Positions 8,249 to 16,560 are shown, counted from the stretch's first letter. The stretch: DNA of 50,098 nt from Bacillus sp. FJAT-27245 (GCF_001273955.1 NZ_LIGI01000001.1:3574899-3624996); one strand, 5' to 3'. The notes: generated by a model from the letters alone, not told the origin. Made by a program: numbers and translations.

Positions 8249-8881
8249 ATGGATAATTTTTATTTGTTTTTGATGTTGTGTGTGTTTTTAATTGTTTTGC
8301 CTGGTCCGGATATTGCGGTAGTGACGAAAAATACGATTACAGCGGGAAAAATCGGCGGGCTTAAGACGGCTTTCGGCACCTGTGTTGCCCTTCTCATCCA
8401 CACGTCCGCTGCGATTTTAGGACTGTCAGCGCTCATTATGAAATCGGCCTTATTGTTTTCGATTTTCAAATACGTTGGTGCGGTTTATTTAATTTATCTT
8501 GGTGTTAAATCGTTATGGTCTTTGAGGAAAAAGGATGCAACAGCCAGTCTAGAAGCGGACACGAGCAGCCGTTTTCAAAACAAATCCTGTTTTAAGCAAG
8601 GGTTCCTGACGGATATTCTCAATCCAAAAGTGGCTGTCATGTTCCTGACCCTTTTGCCTCAATTTGTTCATCCAGGCACCGGTACCTTCATCCCGTTTTT
8701 AATCATGGGCATTACGTACACATTACTTACCGCCGTCTGGTTTTTGCTTTACGTCACCTTAATTAATTCAATTAGCGCTTTTATGAAAAAGCCTAAAACA
8801 CAAAGTGTGATTGAAGGCATCACAGGTGCTATATTAATCGGCTTTGGCATAAAACTGGCCCTTGAAAAGGCGCATGATTAG
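8249..8881 (+). CDS. LysE/RhtB family amino-acid exporter
   Basis: A 210-residue inner-membrane protein with about six hydrophobic segments. The family signature LIVLPGPDIAVVTKN is near the N-terminus, followed by GLKTAFGTCVALLIH, YVGAVYLIYLGVKSL and FLTDILNPKVAVMFLTLLPQ. Family members export amino acids or their derivatives with proton exchange; the substrate here is not known. It is the only plus-strand gene between 1 and 11 kb and has its own promoter candidate and terminator. Confidence 0.9.
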   Translation: MDNFYLFLMLCVFLIVLPGPDIAVVTKNTITAGKIGGLKTAFGTCVALLIHTSAAILGLSALIMKSALLFSIFKYVGAVYLIYLGVKSLWSLRKKDATASLEADTSSRFQNKSCFKQGFLTDILNPKVAVMFLTLLPQFVHPGTGTFIPFLIMGITYTLLTAVWFLLYVTLINSISAFMKKPKTQSVIEGITGAILIGFGIKLALEKAHD

Positions 8882-8901
8882 GTTGGATTTTAATAAAGAC
8901 G

Positions 8902-8938
8902 AGGCCCTTTGATTTTTGGAAATCAAGGGGCCTTTTTT
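8902..8938 (+). terminator. Rho-independent terminator of the LysE-type gene
   Basis: GGCCCTTTGATTT pairs with AAATCAAGGGGCC (one bulge) and is followed by a run of seven T. It lies 20 bases after the stop codon. Confidence 0.9.
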
Positions 8939-9000
8939 TGTTCCACAGGGACGGTCCTTTGGGTACATAAAAAGGCCACGAGAACCGTCCCCGTGGCCTT
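8938..9000. repeat. GGGACGGTYC palindromic repeat, copy 2
   Basis: TTGTTCCACAGGGACGGTCC is followed by the mirrored arm CGAGAACCGTCCCCGTGGC. It directly joins the T-run of the preceding terminator and ends at the stop of the NUDIX gene. Confidence 0.85.
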
Positions 9001-9484
9001 ACAATGCCAGTGCATCCTGTAAGATTAATGTTGATAGTTCATGGTCATTAGTAACGAATGGCACCTCGGAGGGTTCGACCCAAATCCGGGTGGTTGATTC
9101 ATGTTCACGGAGAAAAGGCAGACATTCGACTACATCCATTCGATAAAATGCCTGATAAGCGATCAAAGGATATTTCCCGTTTGGGTCAAATAAAGGATTT
9201 TCTTCATGGCTTACTTCAATCGACCCTATGTATTTGATCGTTCCTTTTACGTATCCTTCTTCATAAGTTTCCCGTACTATGGCTTCCTCGACATTTTCAC
9301 CGTCCTCGATGTGCCCTCCTGGATAATTAAAACCTCTATTTTTAATATGAGCTAACAGGACATTCCCATCTTTCAAACAGACGGCATGAACACTCGTGAT
9401 TGTGGTAGACTCGGTTATTTTCATCCGGGGAATCCAAGTGAGTTTCACATGATGGCCACTCCAATTTGCATAAATCGTCTGCAT
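8999..9484 (-). CDS. NUDIX hydrolase
   Basis: A 161-residue hydrolase of nucleoside diphosphate-linked compounds. The NUDIX box is visible as GGHIEDGENVEEAIVRETYEEG (G-x5-E-x7-RE-x2-EE-xG, with T at the usual aliphatic place). A beta-strand VHAVCLKDGNVLLAHIKNRG precedes it. The N-terminal WSGHHVKLTW segment lies outside the NUDIX fold. Start ATG 9484 follows AAGGGG at 8 bases. The substrate cannot be read from the sequence. Confidence 0.87.
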   Translation of the reverse strand: MQTIYANWSGHHVKLTWIPRMKITESTTITSVHAVCLKDGNVLLAHIKNRGFNYPGGHIEDGENVEEAIVRETYEEGYVKGTIKYIGSIEVSHEENPLFDPNGKYPLIAYQAFYRMDVVECLPFLREHESTTRIWVEPSEVPFVTNDHELSTLILQDALAL

Positions 9485-9570
9485 CTAAATTTCCCCTTAT
9501 TATTATGGAATTTGTCTTTAGATAGATTGCCAAAAATCTTTTTATAAGAGCGTTAAAACATCAAAGATAT

Positions 9571-9957
9571 TTAGGACGAATACCTTTCCATATGATGTCT
9601 GTACAATTTCCAACCATCCGGTTCCTTTCTAAATATCTCCATGGCCAAAGCAACGGCTACTTTTTCTCCGGATAGATAAAAATTTAAGATTGACGACAGG
9701 ATGAGCTCATTTTTTGATCGGAGGTTCATTGTTAAATCATTGTACTCCCAATATGGATTTTTACCTTGATACCCTTTGATTGTTTCCACATTGGACTTTT
9801 TGTACGAGCTTCCATCATAAACCTCATAATCCCGGTCATTGTAGTAACCGAAATATCCTATAAAGGCATCCGATATCCACTTGTTTACTTCCTGTACATC
9901 GCCCTTGTTTAGAATGGAGCGATACTCTTCAACAGCCTTAATAGCCTCGTTTAACAT
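9571..9957 (-). CDS. NTF2-like (DUF4440/SnoaL-type) protein
   Basis: A 128-residue alpha+beta cone protein: EAIKAVEEYRSILNKGDVQE is the opening helix, then VAVALAMEIFRKEPDGWKLY is the terminal strand pair typical of DUF4440. The fold serves ketosteroid-isomerase-like enzymes and ligand-binding proteins. No catalytic residues can be assigned. ATG 9957 lies 7 bases after GGGGG. Downstream on the same strand follows a NUDIX gene 87 bases away. Confidence 0.65.
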   Translation of the reverse strand: MLNEAIKAVEEYRSILNKGDVQEVNKWISDAFIGYFGYYNDRDYEVYDGSSYKKSNVETIKGYQGKNPYWEYNDLTMNLRSKNELILSSILNFYLSGEKVAVALAMEIFRKEPDGWKLYRHHMERYSS

Positions 9958-9961
9958 CCCC

Positions 9962-10137
9962 TTACCCCCGGTTACTTATTTCCCCATCTAAATCTTCCTC
10001 AACTAATTCAACAAAAGGGAGCAGTTGTCCTTCTTGGTATCCGTCGTCATCACAACAAGAATAGGGATGAGGAGCTGCGAATCACGAAATGGAGAGTCTT
10101 TTAATCCATGGCAAGACGGAGGTTTTGTTGCCAGCAT
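9962..10137 (-). pseudogene. Possible frameshifted small gene in the NTF2-like/GNAT gap
   Basis: One frame starts at ATG 10137 (MLATKPPSCHGLKDSPF) and another, open from 10081, reads PHPYSCCDDDGYQEGQLLPF and on to a stop at 9962. A single frameshift near 10070 would join them into one protein of about 57 residues with an acidic tail. No family recognised. It may be non-coding. It fills most of the 243-base gap between the NTF2-like and GNAT genes. Confidence 0.25.
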
Positions 10138-10200
10138 AGTGGTTGGCTGTTGTTTCTGGTAGCAGTCTCCTGGTATCAAGGGGGCTTTCCCCTGTCCAAA

Positions 10201-10698
10201 TCAATCCATATTCCTTCTCAACTTCACCATGTTGTACCAGCGTACTCCTCCATGCTGTGATTCGGACATACCATGGTTAACAAATCCGCATTTCTCATAA
10301 AAGGGAACGAGGTCTGATTTGCACGTTAACGTGATTCCATCTCGTTCATTTTGTACTACGAGCTCTTCCATTTTTCGAATCAGTATTTTTGCGATTCCTT
10401 GGTTCCTGGCCTTTTTGGACACAGCTAATCCTAAAACGCTCTGATATCCGCCTCTTTCCGGATTCGCTGTGATTTTTTCAAAAAGATCGTCGGTTATGTA
10501 AGGTTGAGTTATGATAGGGCCGTTAATATAGCCAAGAATCTCCCCATCCTTTTCTGCCACGATAAATGTATCAGGAATCAAGCGAGTCCTTTCCACAAAT
10601 GCGTCCCTCGTGGCAGCTTCCTCTTTTGAGAAGCCTTCGTTTTCAATCGTTATCAGCTGTTCTAGATCTGCAGATTGGACATTTCTTAAAGAAATCAT
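10201..10698 (-). CDS. GNAT family N-acetyltransferase (AANAT-like)
   Basis: A 165-residue acetyltransferase. Motifs: FIVAEKDGEILGYINGP (strands 2-3), LGLAVSKKARNQGIAKILI (acetyl-CoA loop R-N-Q-G-I-A), and LVPFYEKCGF near the end. The insertion TQPYITDDLFEKI between strands resembles arylalkylamine N-acetyltransferase-like bacterial proteins. The acceptor is probably a small amine, by family only. The AGGAG site lies 11 bases before ATG 10698, rather long. Confidence 0.87.
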   Translation of the reverse strand: MISLRNVQSADLEQLITIENEGFSKEEAATRDAFVERTRLIPDTFIVAEKDGEILGYINGPIITQPYITDDLFEKITANPERGGYQSVLGLAVSKKARNQGIAKILIRKMEELVVQNERDGITLTCKSDLVPFYEKCGFVNHGMSESQHGGVRWYNMVKLRRNMD

Positions 10699-10821
10699 CT
10701 TGGCTAAAACTCCTCACTTATTTGGTTAAACGCAAACAGATATCCGGGCATTTGTTGCCGGACAATTTTCAAAGACATTCGATACTTTTAATCATACAGG
10801 AATGAATATATTATCGAAGAA

Positions 10822-10860
10822 AATTTTAAAAAAATAAAAGGACTCCCATGTTGGAAGTCC
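10822..10860 (-). terminator. Terminator downstream of the 72-residue protein gene
   Basis: On the minus strand GGACTTCCAACATGGGAGTCC folds with few mismatches and is followed by TTTTATTTTTTT. It ends the gene at 10894-11112. Confidence 0.85.
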
Positions 10861-10893
10861 GCCGGATACGATAACTGCTGTAACTGGATGGGT

Positions 10894-11112
10894 TTACTTA
10901 TTCTGCTGTTTGGCTTCGGAGCTTTCATTGTTTTTATCAACAATTCCTACGCCGGATCTGTTTTCGAGCGATTGGCCAGTAGGTGCGCTTGCAACGGAGC
11001 CAAATGGATCAAGTGCATCAGCCATGGTGTCCCCGGGAACCGCGCCTACGTTAAATGCTACTGAGCCGGTATCATTTGTTTCACGTTTACGGTCGTTGGT
11101 ATTAGCCATCAT
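10894..11112 (-). CDS. Small hydrophilic protein, unknown function
   Basis: A 72-residue protein rich in N, S, D, G and A, with no Cys, no Trp, no membrane segment and no signal peptide: ANTNDRKRETNDTG at the start, SSEAKQQNK at the end. This bias suggests an intrinsically disordered or spore-associated small protein, but no family is recognised. GGGAG lies 6 bases before ATG 11112 (a second ATG follows at 11109). A clear terminator ends it, which supports a real single-gene transcript. Confidence 0.65.
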   Translation of the reverse strand: MMANTNDRKRETNDTGSVAFNVGAVPGDTMADALDPFGSVASAPTGQSLENRSGVGIVDKNNESSEAKQQNK

Positions 11113-11212
11113 CTTTCACTCCCTCATTTTTATAGGAGGTGCTGTTTTTCGGCAGCACTGTCCCGCACCATATTTTGCCCAATAAGAACAAATTTACAAG
11201 TAAATTATTTTT

Positions 11213-11274
11213 TCTTCCATAGGGACGGTCCTTTTGGTACATAAAAAGCCACAAGAACCGTCCCCGCGGCTTGC
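11213..11274. repeat. GGGACGGTYC palindromic repeat, copy 3
   Basis: CTTCCATAGGGACGGTCC, with the mirrored arm AAGAACCGTCCCCGCGGC. It lies upstream of the amidohydrolase gene, between two divergently transcribed genes. Confidence 0.82.
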
Positions 11275-11339
11275 CACAAACGGGTACTTTGCAATGCAAA
11301 AGTTTCTTTACTACACTGGCGGTAAGGAGTGATGGTTAT

Positions 11340-12590
11340 ATGAAGAAATTTATTAATGCGACTATATACGGTGACGCGGAGTCTCATGAGTTTTTGGTGG
11401 AAGACGGCCGGTTTAAAGCGATTGGCAACAATTTAGAGAGCGATGGCGAAGTGATTGATCTGGAAGGCCGATTGGTGCTGCCGCCTTATGTTGACCCTCA
11501 TTTGCATCTGGATTACATCTTTTCAGGGCTAGGCGAAGGGAATGCGAATGTTTCCGGTACGCTGTTTGAAGGGATTCAGCGCTGGAGCGATAATAAAAAA
11601 TCATTGACGGAAGAATTGGTAAGGGAACGTGCGATTAAGGGGATTCAAAAAGAGGTGAGCCATGGGGTTCAATTCATTCGTACCCATGTCGATATTACCG
11701 ACCCTAATCTGACTGGGATGAAAGCTTTAATTAAGCTGCGCGAAGAGTTGAAGGATATCGTTACATTGCAGCTTGTTGCATTCCCCCAAGAGGGATTCTT
11801 TCGATACAAAGGTGTGGAGCAGTTAATGGAAGAGGCACTTAAAATGGGTGCTGACGTAGCTGGCGGCATTCCTCACTTTGAAATTTCATATGAGCATGGT
11901 GTGGAATCTTTGAGGCGCATTGTGGACATGGCGGTAAAATACAACGTGATGATTGATATTCACTGTGATGAGAATGATGATCCGAATAGCAGATTTTTGG
12001 AAGTGTTGAATGCACTTGTAATGGAAAAGGACTATGGTGAATACACGACAGCCAGCCATACAACAAGCTTTGGTTCGGTGGAAAACAGTTATGCGAATAA
12101 GATGCTCGGTTTGTTTAGGGAGTCGAAAATCAACTTTATTTCGTGCCCTACTGAAAATGCGCATTTACAGGGCCGTGGGGACAGTTACCCGAAACGCCGG
12201 GGCCTGACACGAGTGAAAGAGTTGTTGGCTAACGGAAATAATGTAGCTTTTGCGCAAGATTCGATAGCGGATTACTGGTATCCATTAGGCAATGGGAATA
12301 TGATGAACATTTTGGACAATGGTATTCATTTAGCGCATTATACACATATTGATGAGATCAATAAGGCGTTCGATTTGATTACATATAACGGCGCTAATAT
12401 TATGAGAGTGAACGATGAGTATGGCATTGAAGCGGGCAAACCTGCAAACTTTATCGTTTTGGATGCAAAGGATGCATATGAAGCGATTCGTGAGCGTGCG
12501 GAAGTGCTTGTATCTGTTCGTAATGGTGAGTATTTGTTTAAGCGTGAGCCGCGGAGAAATGAAGTAGAAGTTGATTTCCTAAAACAATAA
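11340..12590 (+). CDS. CodA-type amidohydrolase (cytosine deaminase family)
   Basis: A 416-residue metal-dependent deaminase close in layout to E. coli CodA (PPYVDPHLHLDY, SGTLFEGIQRW, FIRTHVD, AFPQEG, DIHCDE, ASHTTSF, HLQGR, YPKRRG). Predicted metal ligands are His54, His56, His208 and Asp307, with Glu211 and His240 catalytic. The residue after the metal Asp, Asp314 in E. coli, which contacts the base, is Ser308 here (FAQDSIADYW), and the preceding His is Gln. So the core chemistry should hold but the base preference may differ. AAGGAG lies 10 bases before ATG 11340; the longer frame from 11271 starts inside a repeat. It is a solo gene with its own terminator. Confidence 0.88.
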   Translation: MKKFINATIYGDAESHEFLVEDGRFKAIGNNLESDGEVIDLEGRLVLPPYVDPHLHLDYIFSGLGEGNANVSGTLFEGIQRWSDNKKSLTEELVRERAIKGIQKEVSHGVQFIRTHVDITDPNLTGMKALIKLREELKDIVTLQLVAFPQEGFFRYKGVEQLMEEALKMGADVAGGIPHFEISYEHGVESLRRIVDMAVKYNVMIDIHCDENDDPNSRFLEVLNALVMEKDYGEYTTASHTTSFGSVENSYANKMLGLFRESKINFISCPTENAHLQGRGDSYPKRRGLTRVKELLANGNNVAFAQDSIADYWYPLGNGNMMNILDNGIHLAHYTHIDEINKAFDLITYNGANIMRVNDEYGIEAGKPANFIVLDAKDAYEAIRERAEVLVSVRNGEYLFKREPRRNEVEVDFLKQ

Positions 12591-12602
12591 ATAATTCTTT
12601 GA

Positions 12603-12637
12603 ATCCCCCTCAACAGTTGTGTTGGAGGGGGATTTTT
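12603..12637 (+). terminator. Terminator of the CodA-type gene
   Basis: ATCCCCCTCAACA pairs with TGTTGGAGGGGGAT around GTTG and is followed by TTTTTTG, 13 bases after the stop codon. Confidence 0.93.
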
Positions 12638-12700
12638 TGTGTTATGTTTGATTTAACTTCCAAATAACACAAAAATTTCAGATCAAATTTAACCTTGCGG

Positions 12701-12823
12701 TTGATTTGCGCTCCAGGCACACGCGCGGGGCGTCAGTGGAGCCTCCTCGGCGCTTCTAGCGCCTGTGGGGTCTCCACCTTGCCGCTGAATCCCGCAGGAG
12801 CCGGTGCCTTCCGCTCCAATCAA
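12701..12823. repeat. GC-rich palindromic intergenic element of Bacillus type
   Basis: A 123-base block, far richer in GC than its surroundings, begins TTGATTTGCGCTCC and ends GGAGC-complement CCGCTCCAATCAA. Inner parts CGGCGCTTCTAGCGCC and GTGGGGTCTCCACC also pair. From memory this element is dispersed in high copy in many Bacillus genomes; its role is unknown. It occupies most of the gap 12638-12981, which otherwise holds nothing I can name. Confidence 0.8.
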
Positions 12824-12981
12824 CTTCACTCCAAATAAATTGTGTGAGAATTTCACATCAACTTTTAGAGGTTAGCGAATTACTGGGGAGAGGTAGAAGA
12901 ACTAGGAAGAACCACTAAGGGTTGGTTCATCACTTCTTTCCACAAATTTAAAGGATATTCTACTAGTAAGGAGAGAGCTTC

Positions 12982-13410
12982 ATGATAAAAGTTTTCCTGC
13001 TTTTACGTCTTGCCCATTTTTTATTATCTCCCAGTGAAATTGATTATGTTTTAGAGGTGGATGTGAATTATTGGGAAGATGGTGAGAAAAACCAGCAAGT
13101 TGACGTGCTTTTGCATAAAGAGGACATGATTGTTTTCGTGGACGCGGTTCATGATGCAAAGAAAATGAAAGACGATAAAATCATAAGTACGAAGCCTTCG
13201 TTAACAATTAATATCATGTCAAGAGAGGGCGATTACCAGGGGTATCACTTATGGATCACATCAAACGGAAAGGGCTATATGCAAAGCTTGGATTCTCCCG
13301 ATGGTGGCACGTTTGAACTATCCCGAAGCTCTGTTAAGGAATTGACTGAGTTTATCGAGACGAAAGAGAATGTGGATGTTATTCCAAATGATGTGGAGTT
13401 TGAGGAGTAA
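12982..13410 (+). CDS. Hypothetical protein with hydrophobic N-terminus
   Basis: A 142-residue protein of no recognised family. The first 16 residues (MIKVFLLLRLAHFLLS) are hydrophobic and could be a membrane anchor or weak signal. The rest is hydrophilic, beta-rich and acidic (VLEVDVNYWEDGEKN, ELTEFIETKENVDV), ending FEE. GGAGAG lies 7 bases before the ATG, and a terminator follows at once, so it appears to be a genuine single gene. Confidence 0.65.
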   Translation: MIKVFLLLRLAHFLLSPSEIDYVLEVDVNYWEDGEKNQQVDVLLHKEDMIVFVDAVHDAKKMKDDKIISTKPSLTINIMSREGDYQGYHLWITSNGKGYMQSLDSPDGGTFELSRSSVKELTEFIETKENVDVIPNDVEFEE

Positions 13411-13425
13411 TTCCCATGCGATTCG

Positions 13426-13468
13426 ACAAAAAGGTGCTTTCATTCTTTCAGGAAGAAAGCACCTTTCA
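13426..13468. terminator. Bidirectional terminator between convergent genes
   Basis: AAAGGTGCTTTC pairs with GAAGAAAGCACCTTT, with A-rich and T-rich flanks on both sides. It serves the plus gene ending at 13410 and the minus gene ending at 13489. The outer part ATTCGACAAAAAGGTGC resembles the array element described downstream, so it may be a degenerate copy. Confidence 0.8.
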
Positions 13469-13488
13469 CTTTAAAAAAACATGTCATT

Positions 13489-14289
13489 TTATTTGCTTAG
13501 GGCATTAGGAAATATCAGCTTTACTGCTTCGCTATTTAGGCCATTTTTGCCTTTCCACCAACATACGGGATAGGACCAGTCATTTTTATTATTTGGCGTT
13601 TCCCTTTTGATAAGTGGAATAAATTCATTCATGAAACCTGGATAATCCTTTGTTGATAAGATTGAACAATACCCTAGTATTTGCAATAATACTTCCCTTT
13701 CTGCTTTATTCGATTTTATTATCTTGGCGAGTGCTTTTTCCAAATCTCTTGGTTTTCCATGTGCTGGTAGTTCATTTATAGCAGATAGGATTCTATCGAG
13801 GATTTCATAATCTTCTGAGGTAGGTACAAGTTTTTCTGTTTTAGAATATTGCAATAGATCAAATGCTATATAAATAGGCTGCAGGTGGCGCACTCCACCC
13901 CATTTAAACCGTTCAAAATTCAGTACATTTAAATCTTCTAATTCTTTGGTCTTACCATATGATCCGCAATACAAGCAAAAAACTTCCGAGCCGGCAAATG
14001 CGTGCTCTACTAAATGCCTACCTATTATGTATGATCCTAAAGCTGATCGTAAATCAAGTCGCCTTGTAGATAAACTTGCAATAAACTGATCACTAATATC
14101 TTTCAAATCTAGAGTATTCACCAATTCTACGATTTGATGGATGATTTCATCGTGCGAAACGAGGATTGGTTCGAACATGATCCCTGCTTCTTTGGCGTAT
14201 TGTAATTCTTCTTTACTAAGGTGGTTATTTGTCCAGCCTTCCGATGTCCAAAACCGCTTAAAGAGTAATTTAACAGCTTTTTTATCCAT
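13489..14289 (-). CDS. Hypothetical protein, 266 residues
   Basis: No family recognised. The protein looks soluble and mostly helical, with no signal peptide or membrane segment. Noticeable parts are WTSEGWTNNHLSKEELQYA near the start, FCLYCGSYGK (a CxxC pair), WGGVRHLQPIYIAFDLLQY in the middle and PVCWWKGKNG near the end. The ribosome site before ATG 14289 is weak (GGGG at 9 bases). It may share a transcript with the YciI-type gene that ends 32 bases upstream. Confidence 0.7.
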   Translation of the reverse strand: MDKKAVKLLFKRFWTSEGWTNNHLSKEELQYAKEAGIMFEPILVSHDEIIHQIVELVNTLDLKDISDQFIASLSTRRLDLRSALGSYIIGRHLVEHAFAGSEVFCLYCGSYGKTKELEDLNVLNFERFKWGGVRHLQPIYIAFDLLQYSKTEKLVPTSEDYEILDRILSAINELPAHGKPRDLEKALAKIIKSNKAEREVLLQILGYCSILSTKDYPGFMNEFIPLIKRETPNNKNDWSYPVCWWKGKNGLNSEAVKLIFPNALSK

Positions 14290-14321
14290 ATCTAAACCCC
14301 AATCGCATTTAGCTCCGGCTC

Positions 14322-14672
14322 CTAAAATACTTGACGCACTTCAATCTGGCCTTCCCCATATCCTTGCGGGTCCGGCATCCGCATTGCCCACTCGATAGCT
14401 TCTTCTCTGGACTTCACATCAATCAGGATGAACCCGGCAACCAAGTCATTCGATTCCGTAAACGGCCCTTCCGTAACAACTGGCTTTTCCCCTGGATTCG
14501 GAAACGAAATGCGCAATCCATTCGAACTTGGATGAAGCCCTTTAGCCATAACCCGCACGCCTGCCTCAACCAATTCCTCATTGTACTTCGTCATCGCTTC
14601 CATGAGCTCGGGGCTCGGGAGATTTCCCGCTTCCGAATTCCTCGAGGCTTTGACAATCAGCATAAACAGCAT
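14322..14672 (-). CDS. YciI-like (YCII-related) domain protein
   Basis: A 116-residue protein of the ferredoxin-like YCII fold: FMLIVKASRNSEAG, MTKYNEELVEAGV, VTEGPFTESNDLVAGF and EEAIEWAMRMPDPQGYGEG are the family landmarks, including the (D/E)GPF motif. Such proteins often stand beside ECF sigma factors; none lies next to it here. Function is unknown, possibly a small dehydrochlorinase-like enzyme. GGAGG lies 7 bases before ATG 14672, preferred over TTG 14675. Confidence 0.85.
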   Translation of the reverse strand: MLFMLIVKASRNSEAGNLPSPELMEAMTKYNEELVEAGVRVMAKGLHPSSNGLRISFPNPGEKPVVTEGPFTESNDLVAGFILIDVKSREEAIEWAMRMPDPQGYGEGQIEVRQVF

Positions 14673-14807
14673 CAATATTCCTCCTTTTTAGAGGCAAATC
14701 CTCTAATTTAACTCTCTTTATAAATAAACCAATCAATACATTGATAAAAAATCAAATCGTTGTGTAAAAAAGATTTGCATGTTAGATGTACGATCGATCC
14801 CCTTTGG

Positions 14808-14871
14808 ATTAATAAGGTAATTCAACAAATAGGTTCCGTAATCCTTCTTGGCCTAAAGATCCTTTCAACTA
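14808..14871. repeat. Array element, copy 1
   Basis: TTAATAAGGTAATTCAACAAATAGG, in two parts TTAATAAGG and TTCAACAAATAGG, then GTAATCCTTCTTGG, then TTTCAACTAG. It is the first clear copy of the family. The stop codon of the following minus-strand GNAT gene (14869-14871) lies within it. Confidence 0.75.
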
Positions 14872-15348
14872 GAATCCTAATAATTTTTCCATAATAAATT
14901 CATTATATGGCAAGTTATGAAGTAATCGTTCGCCAACAATTCTATATCCTTTTTTCTCATACATTTTTGCCAAATATGGGTGAGTTTGAGCTACTGTTAA
15001 CCTAACTTTTTCTTCGCCCATCTTTGCCAGCTCAGATTCCCCAAATTTCATTAAATGTGTAGCGATACCCATACCTTTATAAGTTGACTTGACTGCTAAT
15101 CTACTTAACACGTAACACTGCCAATCTTCACTATATTTAAACCTTACAGTGGCTAGGATTTTGTTTGTATCTTTTTCTTTTGCTATTAGTAAGATAGTGT
15201 TGAGTATCCAGCCTTGGACTTCATCAATCTTCACCTTTGATGCACTTGCAGGAAGCCCCAAGTTTTCATTTTCAGAATATGCGTCACGATAAATATGTAC
15301 TAATGTTTTGGCTTCATTGTATTCTGCTCTTCTTATAACGAGTTCCAT
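14869..15348 (-). CDS. GNAT family N-acetyltransferase
   Basis: A 159-residue acetyltransferase: opening LVIRRAEYNEAKTLVHIYRD, strand KILATVRFKYSEDWQCY, acetyl-CoA loop VKSTYKGMGIATHLMKFG (Y-K-G-M-G-I-A), and PYLAKMYEKKGYRIVGE. AGGAGG lies 5 bases before ATG 15348. Acceptor unknown. The stop codon overlaps the array element, so this gene plus element form the first unit of the array. Confidence 0.88.
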   Translation of the reverse strand: MELVIRRAEYNEAKTLVHIYRDAYSENENLGLPASASKVKIDEVQGWILNTILLIAKEKDTNKILATVRFKYSEDWQCYVLSRLAVKSTYKGMGIATHLMKFGESELAKMGEEKVRLTVAQTHPYLAKMYEKKGYRIVGERLLHNLPYNEFIMEKLLGF

Positions 15349-15397
15349 ATTAAACCTCCTTGTTTTAACCTGGATTCTATAGTTTTTCCTGATAGAA

Positions 15398-16147
15398 TCA
15401 CCCTGTCAACTGCTTTCCTGTTCTTTTTTGACAAAGAAAAATTACCCTTGGAGAGCTATATTCGCACAGAGAGTCTCCGCTGTAATCCCCAAATACTTGA
15501 ATAGGCTCAAGGCCATTCCGTAACAACATGGATTTCAGCATTTGATAGGAGTAGAGCTTCACCCGTTCTTCGTAGTCACGCTGGGAATATGCATCTTTAA
15601 CGCTGATCCGCTTTACAATGAATTCCCCTTCAACTTTCCGATACTGATTAATAATCATCTCTCCTTCTGAATGAGTAGAAAATGGAATAAGGTTACTTTC
15701 CAAAAAAGAAGGATTAAGGAAGTCAAATAGAAAATAACCATCTGTTTTCAATGCTTCATACACCTTCTTCAGAACTTTTTCATTTTCTTCGTCTTGGTCG
15801 AAGTAACCAAAGCTTGTAAAAAGGTTAACTACGATGTCAAACTCCTCTTTAAATGATATTTCTCTCATATCTGACTTTTGATAGATTATCGTTTCACTAT
15901 CTAATGACTTTCTGGCTTCCTCTAATAAAACAGCAGATAGATCGATACCCGTCACCTTGTGGCCACTTTTTGCCATCCATCTACTGTGACGTCCAGATCC
16001 GCAACATAAATCAAGTACCTTCCCCTCTCTATTTAACGGGATATGTTTCCACAGACTCTCTAGCTCCAATTGTGCGTGTTGTTCGTTACGATGTTTATAG
16101 ATTAATAAATAATCCTGCTGAAAATGATCTTCATACCAGCATCCCAT
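15398..16147 (-). CDS. Class I SAM-dependent methyltransferase
   Basis: A 249-residue methyltransferase. Motif I is VLDLCCGSGRHSRWMAKSG, motif II GIDLSAVLLEEARKSL, then YQKSDMREISF and FDIVVNLFTSFGYF. The C-terminal half is a beta-strand substrate cover (YEERVKLYSYQML). The acceptor is unknown. GGGGG lies about 9 bases before ATG 16147. The first 22 bases of coding sequence and the whole upstream region are duplicated at 21426-21860. Downstream there is only a 49-base gap to the GNAT start. Confidence 0.87.
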   Translation of the reverse strand: MGCWYEDHFQQDYLLIYKHRNEQHAQLELESLWKHIPLNREGKVLDLCCGSGRHSRWMAKSGHKVTGIDLSAVLLEEARKSLDSETIIYQKSDMREISFKEEFDIVVNLFTSFGYFDQDEENEKVLKKVYEALKTDGYFLFDFLNPSFLESNLIPFSTHSEGEMIINQYRKVEGEFIVKRISVKDAYSQRDYEERVKLYSYQMLKSMLLRNGLEPIQVFGDYSGDSLCEYSSPRVIFLCQKRTGKQLTG

Positions 16148-16560
16148 TTATCTTTCCCCCACTTCTCTTTTTTATCTAAGGCAAAGCAGCGATCTTTTCA
16201 TGATTTTCATACCGATATACTCTTTGTTATGACTTGGGAGAAGAATCACAGCACCTCGTTTTTTTCCCCTGTTATAACTTGACGGTTAGCCGTATACCAT
16301 ATTCATCTAAGAAATTGGTTGGTTCTCCTGCATTAAAATTCCAGTTTTTGAAGGAATTCACCAAAAAAGCCCTTAATCCTGCTTTATCATAGTAAATTCG
16401 TGTTAATCTCGGTTTTTTCCAGTTCATAAAAAAACAAAAAGCGCCTAATCCCTTTAGTATCAAGGTATTTAGGCACTTCTAATACTTTATATTTTCAGGT
16501 TAAATTCTATTATGCGAATAAATTAAACTCACTTAACCTGCCCTTTTCATCCTGCTATAT
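16126..16560. repeat. Segmental duplication A, copy 1
   Basis: About 435 bases from GATCTTCATACCAGCATCCC, inside the methyltransferase start, through its upstream region. It matches 21426-21860, nearly base for base at first (for example AGCGATCTTTTCATGATTTT in both) and with more changes later. A composite repeat lies inside. No gene is supported in 16148-16560. Confidence 0.88.
16330..16490. repeat. Composite array element, copy 1
   Basis: A degenerate array element (AAGGAATTCACCAAAAAAGC then CTTAATCCTG) followed by a second hairpin, GCGCCTAATCCCTT pairing with AAGGTATTTAGGC. On the minus strand the hairpin precedes a T-rich run and could terminate. Copies at 21641 and 37955. Confidence 0.7.

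Noticed and set aside
16272-16463. 63-codon minus-strand ORF
   Set aside because: It lies inside duplication A and the composite repeat, has no ribosome site, and its translation is the repeat read through.
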